From Sclerotinia nivalis (taxonomy: Eukaryota > Ascomycota > Leotiomycetes > Helotiales > Sclerotiniaceae): a stretch of DNA of 64,000 nucleotides. The notes under the pieces were generated by a model. That model ran no database searches and was not told where the DNA came from. It was given only the letters and a program-made list of their open reading frames with translations. Of the stretch, positions 37,135 through 46,756 are shown in pieces (the first letter of the stretch is position 1; each line of letters begins with the position of its first letter). The translations under genes were made by a program, and so were the position numbers. Location of the stretch: NCBI GenBank assembly GCA_029531795.1, contig JAPEIS010000002.1, forward strand, positions 558,001 to 622,000, given 5' to 3'.

Positions 37135-37373
37135 AAATTCCACCGTTCCTTCCTCAACAAAATATCCGATCCCAATTTCCATACTCTGACGGCCAAAAGT
37201 TCCGAAAGACAGTATTCATCGTAAATAAGCCTTCCATTAAATTTTTCAAGCTCGTAGTTTCATTTCCGATCTCTTCTACACCACCTATTAGTATTGCAGA
37301 AATCCCCATTAAGCCTTGTTAGGGGAACCTACCATAATGAGGTTTTTGAATTTATCACTCTGTTGTAAACGAA

Positions 37374-37850
37374 CTAAGACTCCTCTTTCCTTTTTGGTAA
37401 TATCGATCCGGACTCCAAATCCTCATGGTGCTTTCTCTCTAACATGGAAACAATATATCCTCGCTGAGTGCGCGGGCGTTTCCATATACCCTCCATTTCC
37501 CATTTCATAGCAGTAAGCCTTTCAATAATTCCATCAATTTTCGCGCGCCCTTCTTCTGGCTCTAAAGTCACGAGCTCCTCCATGATGACATATTTTGCTT
37601 CCCGAGTAAATTGGTGTTTCCAATATCTGTAAGTGCCCATAAGAGAGAAACAAAATATCATGTCTATCAGTGCGATGGTTCGCCACATCGTCGCGATTGA
37701 TATTTCTTCATCCTTGTCGAAGTCAGGTAGTATGATTAACTTGAAAACATATCTCCATATCTTAAGGGTCCATATGGACTGTAAGACACTTCTGAATGCA
37801 TCACAAGACGAGAGAAAAGCTTCCATGTTGATGGGAATAGATGAAAACAT
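37374..37850 (-). CDS. hypothetical membrane-associated protein
   Basis: A 158-codon frame from ATG at 37850. Two hydrophobic segments lie near residues 22-45 (WTLKIWRYVFKLIILP) and 57-72 (IALIDMIFCFSLMGTY). A charged, helical C-terminal half follows, with MEELVTLEPEEGRAKIDG. The frame could instead splice after GAG at about 37485 (GTATAT donor) into downstream reading frames and continue into the 36447-37134 exons. Neither model can be decided from sequence alone. Function unknown. Confidence 0.4.
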   Translation of the reverse strand: MFSSIPINMEAFLSSCDAFRSVLQSIWTLKIWRYVFKLIILPDFDKDEEISIATMWRTIALIDMIFCFSLMGTYRYWKHQFTREAKYVIMEELVTLEPEEGRAKIDGIIERLTAMKWEMEGIWKRPRTQRGYIVSMLERKHHEDLESGSILPKRKEES

Positions 37851-38099
37851 AGTGAGTATATAATGACGTATAAGTGATGTTGAGATATTCCAATTCCGAG
37901 ATTCAAGACTCCAGATTCGGAATGTGAGCTGTAAATACTTCAGGTGATGAATGTGTTTGTCGATTTGAGATTTAGGAGTTTGCTATTCCATAACCACCAT
38001 ACAATGAATGTTGCAACCGATCCACAGAAGAGACCCTTAACTTTCGAGGAGTGTCACGCAGAAGTATTTCCGTATTGAAGAGCTAAAAGGAGTTGCAGA

Positions 38100-39065
38100 G
38101 CTGCTGAGCAAACAGACAACTCTGAAAGATCTAAATGGTGATGTAGCCTAGGAAGTGTAGTTCTGATTTTCTCTTTAGATGTTTGCTCCGGAATGTGGAG
38201 AAGAATGATGTCCATGGCAGTGATTGCGCCAAGAAGAAAGTTGATACAAAAGCCTGGACTTCATATTAGCACACTGCTGGAGGAAAGCAGAAAAGAACTC
38301 CCACCATCTCCAGGTGCTGTAGGTAGTAAAGAATACACCTATCAGCGGTCCAGCAACAAGTCCAAGTTGATTAACTTATACCTCAATTTCAGCTTCAGGG
38401 TCAATCTTTCAAATATTGAAACAGCATCTACCTCCCATGGTAAGTCCAATCAGACGTTTTGGTGCCTGCTGGCAAGCTGCGCTTCGTCATTATGATATGT
38501 TATCAAGTTTATAATCAACTTAAAAGCACGTTCTTTGAGAGGTGCGCAACTGGATATTATAATAAGAGCACCATTTATGATTCCAGCAGCCCTTAAACCA
38601 GCAACAGCACTACCTACTATTGATAAGAAACAGCGATACCATAGAGGACGGAGCTAAGCTCAAAAATTCCGAAGAACACTCCCGAAGAACACCAGGAAGG
38701 TCCACTGTAATGAAGTTTATCAGCCATGTATAGGCGGAAGAGCTCATACAGGAACTTTGGTATTGAAATGAGTATAAATCTTTCCTGTCAGCGGCTGTAG
38801 AGCTGCACTAAACTGATCTCAGCTTTTTGGACGTTCAAATGATCCGAAAGAGAGAATTTGACTTACCTCCCAAACTGTACGCACTAGCATACTAACCAAC
38901 ATCCGTGAGAGAATTGAACTGGTTCGTAATGCTTGGAATAGCCTATAATTACATTGAAAGAGCACTCAGTCAGAGATTCACATCATAGATCTGCTGCACA
39001 AAACTTAAGGTGCCGATAACCATCGTATCTACCAGCATGAGAAAACATGCCATGGTTACACATGG
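38100..39065 (-). pseudogene. MFS drug/toxin efflux transporter, degraded
   Basis: Fragments in several frames follow the order of a 14-helix MFS (DHA-type) exporter. They are: MACFLMLVDTMVIGT (helix 1, antiporter-like motif) at about 39055-39010; AIPSITNQFNSLTDVG at 38952-38895; a YASAYSLGG segment ending in a GTAAGT donor; ALQPLTGKIYTHFNTK near 38810; GSAVAGLRAAGIINGAL near 38620; [11 protein letters not shown] near 38310; and [15 protein letters not shown] near 38240. In intact proteins these pump small molecules or toxins out across the plasma membrane. Breaks include TAG at 38892-38894, where relatives have a tryptophan (TGG), and several frame changes. The C-terminal helices are absent. 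Confidence 0.78.
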
Positions 39066-39440
39066 CAACATACTCATCCGTGCCATCCGTCGCCACCCAA
39101 CCTGCATATACAGACTTGCGCAGTGTTAATCCTGGTGTTATCTTTAATGACTTTTCTCTCCATACCTTCGTATATGCTATATCCACACCCCATCCCCAAT
39201 TCCAACAGTTAGCCCCACTAGTATGCTATCCTACTATTGCAATTCGTAAATACAAACAAAAAGACAGCTACACTAATTTTCGATGAACAGGGTGAAATCC
39301 TCTTGCTCTCCTTGCCAACATATGTTTGCCTTGGTTCACTCACAAGGTCAGAAACTTCAAGTCTTAGCGCATTGTTTAAGTCAAACTCCAATTCGTTTTC
39401 TCGGGTACAGTCAAGATTCCTACCAGTACCAGTACGCAAG

Positions 39441-39930
39441 ATGTCTTCTGTTACACCTAATGAGCCTACTGGACTTATTGCAAAAGAGGGTATCGGTACG
39501 TGTTATTTTCCGCGGAGTTTCGGTGCTTGAGTTGGGAGTTTTAGGCGAGAGCTGAGTGAGAATCGAAGCTAACATAGAGCAGCGAGTGTGAACGACTTTA
39601 CGGTATCCTCGACGACTTTCTAGCAGAGAGGGATTATCTTGTCGGGGCCCGGACGCGGCAAATACAGCATTGCTGATATTGTATTGCCAACTTCACATGG
39701 GTGAACGTGGCTTATTAATATTTCTCCAGTATTGAACTGCAGAAATTCCCCAATTTGTGGAGTTGGTGTGACAGGATCAATGCCCGGGAGGGTGTACAGA
39801 AGGGAATGGAGGTGTCGCAGGTAAGCGGCTTGGATAATAAGCCTTGGTTGAAGCAGTTAGAAACTGGAGCGAGGAGTTTAAACAGCAGGAGGCTAATCTC
39901 CAAAACTTGTTGGTGGAGTACAACTTTCAA
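39441..39930 (+). pseudogene. glutathione S-transferase (Ure2/GST-like), degraded
   Basis: An apparent first exon at 39441-39495 encodes an N-terminus ending PTGLIAKEGI before a GTACGT donor. The thioredoxin-fold half is missing. The C-terminal helical half reappears in shifting frames: ERLYGILDDFLAERDYLVG (39590-39645), PGRGKYSIADI (39648-39682), FTWVNVAY, then KFPNLWSWCDRINAREGVQKG (39742-39808), and EEFKQQEANLQNLL (39870-39912). At least three frame changes and a TAA at about 39716 separate them. Intact relatives conjugate glutathione and are common in detoxification and in metabolite clusters. This copy lacks the glutathione-binding domain and cannot be active. Confidence 0.8.
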
Positions 39931-40379
39931 GGAGAGAAGAAGGCTTGGTATTGATGAGCTTGAATTATATCATAGTAACACGCGATATATATATATACAA
40001 ACACGAAACTACACTATCATTTGAAATATTTACCAGTAACCTGAAAATCATTGTCCTCTCTATCTGTGAGTAACAAAAATGCATTTGCTTCTTCTCTTAG
40101 TGTTTTTTCAATTCCATATTGTGAAAGAGGTAGGTCGAGATACGTGCGTCCCGATTGTATACGGTGAGGGGGAATGGGAATACGAACTGATCAGATTACA
40201 TTGTAGAGGTTTCAAGTAGTATAACTAATAGAATTAACAATGGGTTTGGATTGTATACAATAAATATACAAAAAGACTAATGGAAAACGATTGATTATTC
40301 AAGAAGGGAAAGATGAAGTCCTTTCCTTATATCTAATTACGAAGGATCATATAACCTATTGTCTATGAACTAACTACGT
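39931..40379. other. intergenic between GST and adenylation-domain relics
   Basis: AT-rich sequence with no recognisable coding remnants. Confidence 0.4.
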
Positions 40380-41334
40380 ATATGACCTCAATATCTCTGT
40401 CCAAAATATTCTCTACCTCCATTTTGCATTCCCATACTTTTCTTGGTTTTGCAAGGAAGAAGTTTGGAGCAAAGGACCTTCTTACTCTGTATCTATTGGT
40501 TAGATTTAAAAGTAGTAGGGCTCGAAACGATGTCTGCAGCCTGGACATGGATTTGAGAGGGTGAAGATACATTTCGGTAACGCTAGCAACACCCAACAAT
40601 CAAGTCAGCACTGTCCGTCTGACTGCTCTTTGAAGGATGCGGAGAGAGATTATCGCGTACTGATCAAGTCCAATTCAGTTCAAGAACAGAAGTTCTTCGG
40701 GAATCTAATCTCACGAGCGGATACTTTGCTAGCAACGTAATATAAGAGTTAGTCATGTGTCAAACAAACAGTTTCGGGATGTCCAGTACTTCCAGATGTG
40801 AGTATAAGCAAAGCCAAATTGTCTGGTTTTGGGGCTACAGGAATGGTATTCAGTGCATTTTGGTATCTATTCGCCAGGGTAGTATAGTAGAGCTGTAATC
40901 TTCAACAGGAAGATCTTACAAGGTTTCAGAACTTGTTAACCTTGTACTGAAAATTGGTCAAGTAGATTCTGTCTCGTAATTTGAATAGGTGCGTTAAAGA
41001 GATGATGAAAGATATTTGTTCGATGTGTTTCTTTCGCTGCGCTGGAGGATTTGTGAAGGGCGTGGACATGGCAGGAATACCTCTGGCGAGCACCACGGAC
41101 CAGAGCCATATGATGTTATCCAGATGATCGCTCAAGGGAAGAAGAACGATGGACTTCGGTTTGAATCCCTGAATCGGAGGAATCAGATGAGCATTGTGCT
41201 CAGCTAGCAGTAGCTCCTGGTACGACAACTCTCCCTTTACTGGTGCTACCCAACGCATAAGCGATAATACTCCTATTATCAGATCTGTCACCAGCAACCC
41301 TTAATAGGCGCTCAAGATTCTGGATAAGTGCCAT
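40380..41334 (-). pseudogene. adenylate-forming (NRPS-like) enzyme, N-terminal remnant
   Basis: An ATG at 41334 opens a frame with AGDRSDNR, which shifts into a frame with FKPKSIVLLPLSDHLDNIIW and IPAMSTPFTNPPAQRKKHIEQ (41200-41010). Motif A3, the phosphate-binding loop, is clear as LTSGSTGHPETVCLTH at about 40800-40752 and is followed at once by TAA (40749-40751). Further remnants are QIHVQAADIVSSPTTF and FAPNFFLAK near 40540-40440, in different frames. This order matches the adenylation domain of fungal NRPS-like and acyl-CoA-ligase-like enzymes that activate carboxylic acids as adenylates. At least four lesions are present, and everything after the first 200-250 residues is gone. Confidence 0.82.
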
Positions 41335-42528
41335 TGGACTTCAGCGTCTGAGTAAGATACGAGATAGAAACCGACTGTTAAATCACTTTGAAAGTAATCA
41401 CAGTAAATAATTATCAATAAATCTCAACATTCGAACACAAATTTTGCTACGCGGCCAAGACTAATTTTCTCTGTTTTCATAACATATGGCCTACCAGCAA
41501 CTTGCCACTGCCTACCTACCACCCTACTCCGAATCTCATGTAAGTTTCCATGAGACAGAAATTGCCATCCATCTTGCTAACACAAACTTCCGTTTCGCCA
41601 CACTTAGCGGTGTAAAACTATGAGAAAGAAAAAGATAGCATAGGCCGTAGAAAAGCAAGCACGAAGGCCTTCTAATCAGCGAATAGGTTTCGAATATTAA
41701 CAAGATTATTTAACTCCACACCATCGGCGTTATCCATGTAGTAGTAGATATCCAGATCTTTGCGGCAAAGCACTTGTTAACACGCAACTATGAATCAAAT
41801 CAAGAGCTGGAAACGAAGAGATGTTACGCCATCATCCTGACGTTGGTTTTTCTTTCCAAACAAAATTATTACCTAGAATAAAGAAAGTAAATTGCCATGT
41901 ACGTCTCTGCAAGTACAAGTACAAGTATGAAGAAAGCATCCATTTATGGATAAGCAAGCGATATGCCTCAGACTCGAGTGGATTGTATTGACATCCAATC
42001 TATATATCCTAGATTACAAGCATATGAAGTATGAACCCTTGATCTGGGGTATGGAAGACACTAAAATTATGCGCGTCTCATGCGCCTTCCAATCGCCTCG
42101 CTTACCCGGACACTAGGTCTGCCTCACATATGTTAGACTTATCACTTCCTTACTCTATGCACACCTCATAAGCACTCTGCCATTACCTTGCATGGAACCC
42201 TCCAACGTTTGTTTTTAAAAATGCGGCGTATACAATTTCGTCAGGAATTATCCTCTTCCTCTCCAGATAGACATTCCACACAACTTGTTCTTTTCTTCTA
42301 AGAGTTTCGCATTGAGACAACATTTCAACTTATTCACCTACCCGTCTATCTACTACTGATTATTCAGCATCATTTTTGCTCAATAAGTGGTGTTTGTAAC
42401 CCCGCTGGATATATATTCAAAAAAGCTTAGTGTGAGATAGCTAGAGCGGATAGCCTTCAGCTGTTGGTTCTTACACCAAACCAAATCGATATTGAAACTT
42501 CTTACTTATACAAATCTTCCAACACAAT
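41335..42528. other. intergenic, former divergent promoter
   Basis: It lies between the divergent starts of the adenylation-domain relic and the first O-methyltransferase. No coding remnant was recognised. If the cluster once worked, this would have been a shared promoter region. Confidence 0.4.
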
Positions 42529-43891
42529 ATGGACGCCCTTATTTCACTACACAGGTGAAGCAATTAGCTGAGAGTGCCGGTGAAGCTACTCGCCAACAGC
42601 TGATCGACCAGCTTCGTGACCTTACTTATTCTCTCGAGTCGGACGATGATACTATTCAGAGACTGATATACCGTGTAAGTAACGGTAGAACACTCCCGTA
42701 TAGATCCGACTAACATCTGATCTCAGCAACTGGAAGTTGTGATGATTCGAGCGGGAGAGGACCTGAAGCTCTTCGAGCTTCTAGTTTCTAGTGAGAGCCC
42801 TTTGACAGTAGAGGAACTTTCCAAAGAAACGGGTGCTGCACCTGTTTTGCTCGGCCGTATCTTGAGGTATCTTGCTTCGATGAAGCTTATCAAAGAGACG
42901 GGAAAAGACCAATATACTTCTACCAACATTACCAAAACACTTGCTGTATCGGGTAATAAAGCTGGTGTCTATCATCAGTAAGCTTAGTACTTCTCTACTA
43001 TGATGGGATGTAAATTTTGATACTGTGCAGATTCAATCTTGTGGGGCCTATGTGGGCCGATCTTCCCAATTACCTTGCGAAGCACAAGTATCAGGATGTG
43101 ACGGATAGTAACGATACATGCTGGCATTCTGCGAATAAAACGGACGAGCACATTTTCAGCTGGGTCGGACGTCATCCTGACGTGGCAGCAAACTTTGGAA
43201 AATGGATGGCTCAGTGCATGCAAGGCTAAAAGACATGGTTGGATACCTTCCCACTCGACAAAGAAGTGGGCGGCTGGAAGCCAACCAATGGCGAAGATGT
43301 GCTCCTGGTCGATGTTGGTGGAAATGTCGGCCCTATTTTAGAAGGATTGAAGAAGAAGATTGCGGGGATCGAAGATCGAATTATCTTGCAAGGACTACCT
43401 AAAGACGGCAACCTGCGATCTGGACAGGACCGGCCACACTCCGCCGATGCAGCTGCGGAGAAGCCTGCCGTTGAGACGACCGTCCATGACATTTATACCC
43501 CTCAGCCCGTCAAAAGTACGTGTTAATTATTCTAGAATTTCCCCAGGATCCTAGTCATTATCAGCTAACAACCACAGATGCAAGATTTTACTATATTCGA
43601 AGTATATTCCACGACTTTCAAGATGACAAGTGCCATTCTATTCTAAGCAACATTGTCCCGGCAATGGGCAAGGGATCGGCAATTCTCATTGACGAAAAGA
43701 TATTCCCTGATTTCAATGTCAACTGGAAGATGTCGCAAATTGATATTTCAATGATGGCTTGTTTTGCGTCTATTGAGCGGACAGAGGCCATGTGGGGCGC
43801 CTTGCTTGACTCGGTTGGACTCAAGGTTGTAAGAAAATATCTTTATCAACCTGAGTTTTATGACGGTGTTCTGGTTGTTGAACGCAAGTGA
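42529..43891 (+). pseudogene. O-methyltransferase (COMT-like), first copy, disrupted
   Basis: Exons: to 42674, 42727-42977, 43031-43515 and 43578-43891, with clean GT-AG introns. The SAM-binding motif LLVDVGGNVG lies near 43305. The C-terminal catalytic histidine is in SIFHDFQDD near 43612. The frame is interrupted by TAA at 43227-43229, directly before TWLDTFPL. The only plausible ATG (42529) reads MDALIS and is out of frame with the rest of exon 1, which has no in-frame ATG. The LQDLP motif of its neighbour reads LQGLP here. An intact enzyme would transfer methyl from SAM to a phenolic hydroxyl of a metabolite. The later exons remain well preserved, so loss is probably recent. Confidence 0.8.
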
Positions 43892-44323
43892 AATTTATCT
43901 TTTGAAAATCCCGAAAGTAGACGAGCAAATTAGGGAGGAAAAGCCAGATATCTACATCAATCAGTTAGCTAGCCAGTTTCGGAGTAGAATGATCAAGGTC
44001 ATTTGAATAAACAACACTTTAGCATTAGCTTCTACGTAATTGTTCGTGTGAAGATGTTGGGACCCACATGATAATACAGCAAGTGAGCAGTTGGTAGTCT
44101 CCTCGGGGCCACGAGACTGGAATGCAATGGAACTTCAGCGTTTCTAGGACTTTCTTCTGCGGAGACTGTATACCCTGCTTTAGGTGTATAAGCAAGCTTA
44201 TCAGCCAACCTGTTAGAGAACCTGAAGACCCCTGAGTATGAAATACTTAAAAGCGCTCACCCCCCCTTCGACACCAAATTTCTTCAAGTTCAGAGCATTT
44301 TTCTTTCTTGGCCACCAGTAACA
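43892..44323. other. intergenic between the two O-methyltransferase genes
   Basis: Probable promoter of the second copy. CACCAGCAACAATGC repeats begin at its right edge and run into the coding start. Nothing else recognised. Confidence 0.4.
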
Positions 44324-45790
44324 ATGCCACCAGCAACAATGCCACCAGCAACAACCAGCATGGAGGAAATATTCCAACAGTTCAGTAATACTGCTGGCTC
44401 GGCTGACGATGTCACCAAAAAAGATCTTATGGTGAGGCTTCGTAGGATGGCTGATTCTCTTGAAGACGCGGATGACACGGTAAACAGACTTATCCACTTG
44501 GTAAGATCCCAACACTTTTCAGTCAATTCCACAGTTGCAACTGTCCATTGGTATCTATGAATGTTATAATATTGGATAAGTACTTACTACAAGGCTTAGT
44601 CTCTCGAGCTAGCTGTGGTTCGTGTAGGTGTTGACCTCAAGATATACGACTTACTAGTTGCACACAAAACACCCATGAGTGTTAATGCAATCGCGAAGGA
44701 CTCAGGAGCTAGTCCCCAATTGTTAGGTTCGGAACTCCCTGTATCTTAACAATCAATTGTTCATTTTAATAATCAGAAAATAGGCAGATTGCTGCGCTTC
44801 CTCTCCTCCCATGGTGCTATCAAAGAAAGTGGAAAGGACGAATTTACCTTCACAAATGTTACCCAGAACTTGGTCGCCACAGGTAGTCAGGCAGGTATCT
44901 GCCACAAGTACGTATAGCAGCATCCCCACAAATCACTGGGCACCGGTTTGACTGACGTCTCAAAAATTATAGCTTCGCCACAGTTTGTCCCCAATACCAA
45001 GACCTTCCAGCCTTCCTGAGGAAAACAGAATATCAAGACATCACCGACCCGGCCCATACAGTCATGCAAGATACATTCAACTTCGAAGGAAAAGCATTTG
45101 ACTGGATGGGATCACATCCTGAAAACCTGGCATACTTCAACGATTACATGGCTGGTCGTCGTCACAATTTGGATGATACATGGCTTTCGGTCTATCCTGT
45201 CGAAGCTGAGGTCAAAGATTGGGACCCCGAAGCACCAGTATATGTTGACGTTGGGGGAAGTGTTGGCCACCAGTGCGCAGGATTTAAGTTGAGATATCCA
45301 AACCTACCAGGCCGTGTTATACTTCAAGACTTGCCCCACACCATTGCTGCTGCGCGTTTAACACCCGGAGTCCAGAACATGGCGCACGATTTCTTCGAGC
45401 CTCAACCCATTAAAGGTATAAACAAAAATCCTTTCATGTACTCTGATCAAAACATTACTGACACATCCGTTTATAGGAGCCAAGTTCTACTACATGCGTG
45501 CAGTTTTGCATGATTGGCCTGACGACTTGGCTCGCAAGATCATCCATAACATCAAACTGGCAATGGGCGAGGATTCCGTGTTATTGGTAGATGAAATGGT
45601 TCTCCCAGATGTAGGCGTTTATTCTCATGTAACTTCCATTGATTTATCAATGATGTGCGCACTGGCTTCGGTTGAGCGAACGGAAAGCCAATGGGAGGCA
45701 CTCTTCGCCAGCGAGGGCTTAGAGCTTGTACAGGCAATGAGCTATAAACCAACAAGCTATGAAAGTATCATGAAGTTTGTGCAGGTTTAG
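44324..45790 (+). CDS. O-methyltransferase (COMT-like), second copy, intact
   Basis: Five exons: 44324-44500, 44600-44726, 44784-44907, 44973-45415 and 45477-45790, giving 394 residues. Intron 2 uses a weak GTTCGG donor, but the join restores LLGRLLRFL. An N-terminal winged-helix dimerisation domain is followed by the Rossmann fold: VYVDVGGSVG (SAM glycine loop), RVILQDLP (acidic residue for SAM ribose), then LHDWPDD with the catalytic histidine, and VLLVDEMVLP. This is the Methyltransf_2 family used on polyketides and phenolics. Exon borders match those of the neighbouring copy, so the pair arose by tandem duplication. The repeated MPPAT at the start comes from a 15-base repeat, so ATG 44324 or the later ATG before EEIFQQ may be used. 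The substrate is unknown. Confidence 0.9.
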
Positions 45791-46756
45791 GTTTCATAAA
45801 AAGGAAAGTCATGTTATATGGTTATCTCATTCTAGCTTTAGAAATATACATCTCATACTATGCCTAAAACCCGGCGAGCCACAGTGTTCTAGATGTGGCC
45901 TCATTTTACCATCTCATTGAATATCAAGCCCGGACGCGGCAAAGGAGGTGGGCAGAGTGGTTGACGACGACCTTAAGGTACTTTTTGACTCATATCATTA
46001 GCTAAAATTGGATTATAGTTTAATATCGATCGATCTATAGAGTATACGAAGATCGCACCATATATAGATGCGATTATAGAACTTTACAAAGTATCAGCAC
46101 TATAAAAATCTATAATTTTTATACCTAGACCATCTAATCAAAGCTGAACGATTCTACAAGAATTAGTGTACAATGAATTTCATATAATTCTAACCCCAAT
46201 CGAATGAAATTACAAGGTTGAATAAATACTTTTGAGCCTAATCAAGCACTAACTTTCAGAGGTCGATTTGAAAAATTGAAATACAGCGTATTACAGTGCC
46301 AACTCCCTGTAAAGCCAAGTTAGGTACTATGGAATGATATGTATCGACCATCTCATCAATCTACTCCCCTCCCCTTCTAAACAACCAACCAACCAACCAA
46401 CCAACCCAATATCAAGCGTCCCTTCCTCACTTATAATTCCAAAAGACTTGTAAATCGCATGTATGCTATCCACCCATTTATTCATTCATTCATCCATTAT
46501 GATTTATGTTGGAATACAATGCAAAGTAATGCAGTGAAAAGGGAACGATTGTATCTTCATGCTATGCTATGCTATACTACGTAATTCCATGCCATTCCAT
46601 GCAAAAAGTCGACAATGCATTTTTTATGACTCATCGCCCAGAGCAATGTGAAAAAGACAAAAGACTCAAGGAAGGAAGGAAATGCATCAAAAAGGCAAAA
46701 GAGGTAATATTTCGATAGCTGATGGTTTGCCCCGTCATTGATCTCCATCAACCAAT
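45791..46756. other. intergenic, AT-rich left part
   Basis: 45990-46260 is very AT-rich and may be an eroded repeat. A short AACC repeat lies at 46383-46404. The last 300 bases are the 3' flank of the Tudor-SN gene. No gene supported. Confidence 0.45.

Noticed and set aside
45928..45943. 16-base string identical to part of the GST relic at 39647-39662
   Set aside because: No similarity extends to either side, and one such match in 64 kb is near chance expectation.
45940..45975. tRNA-like GGGCAGAGTGGTTGACGACGACC segment
   Set aside because: Resembles a D arm only; no acceptor, anticodon or T-stem pairing can be found around it.
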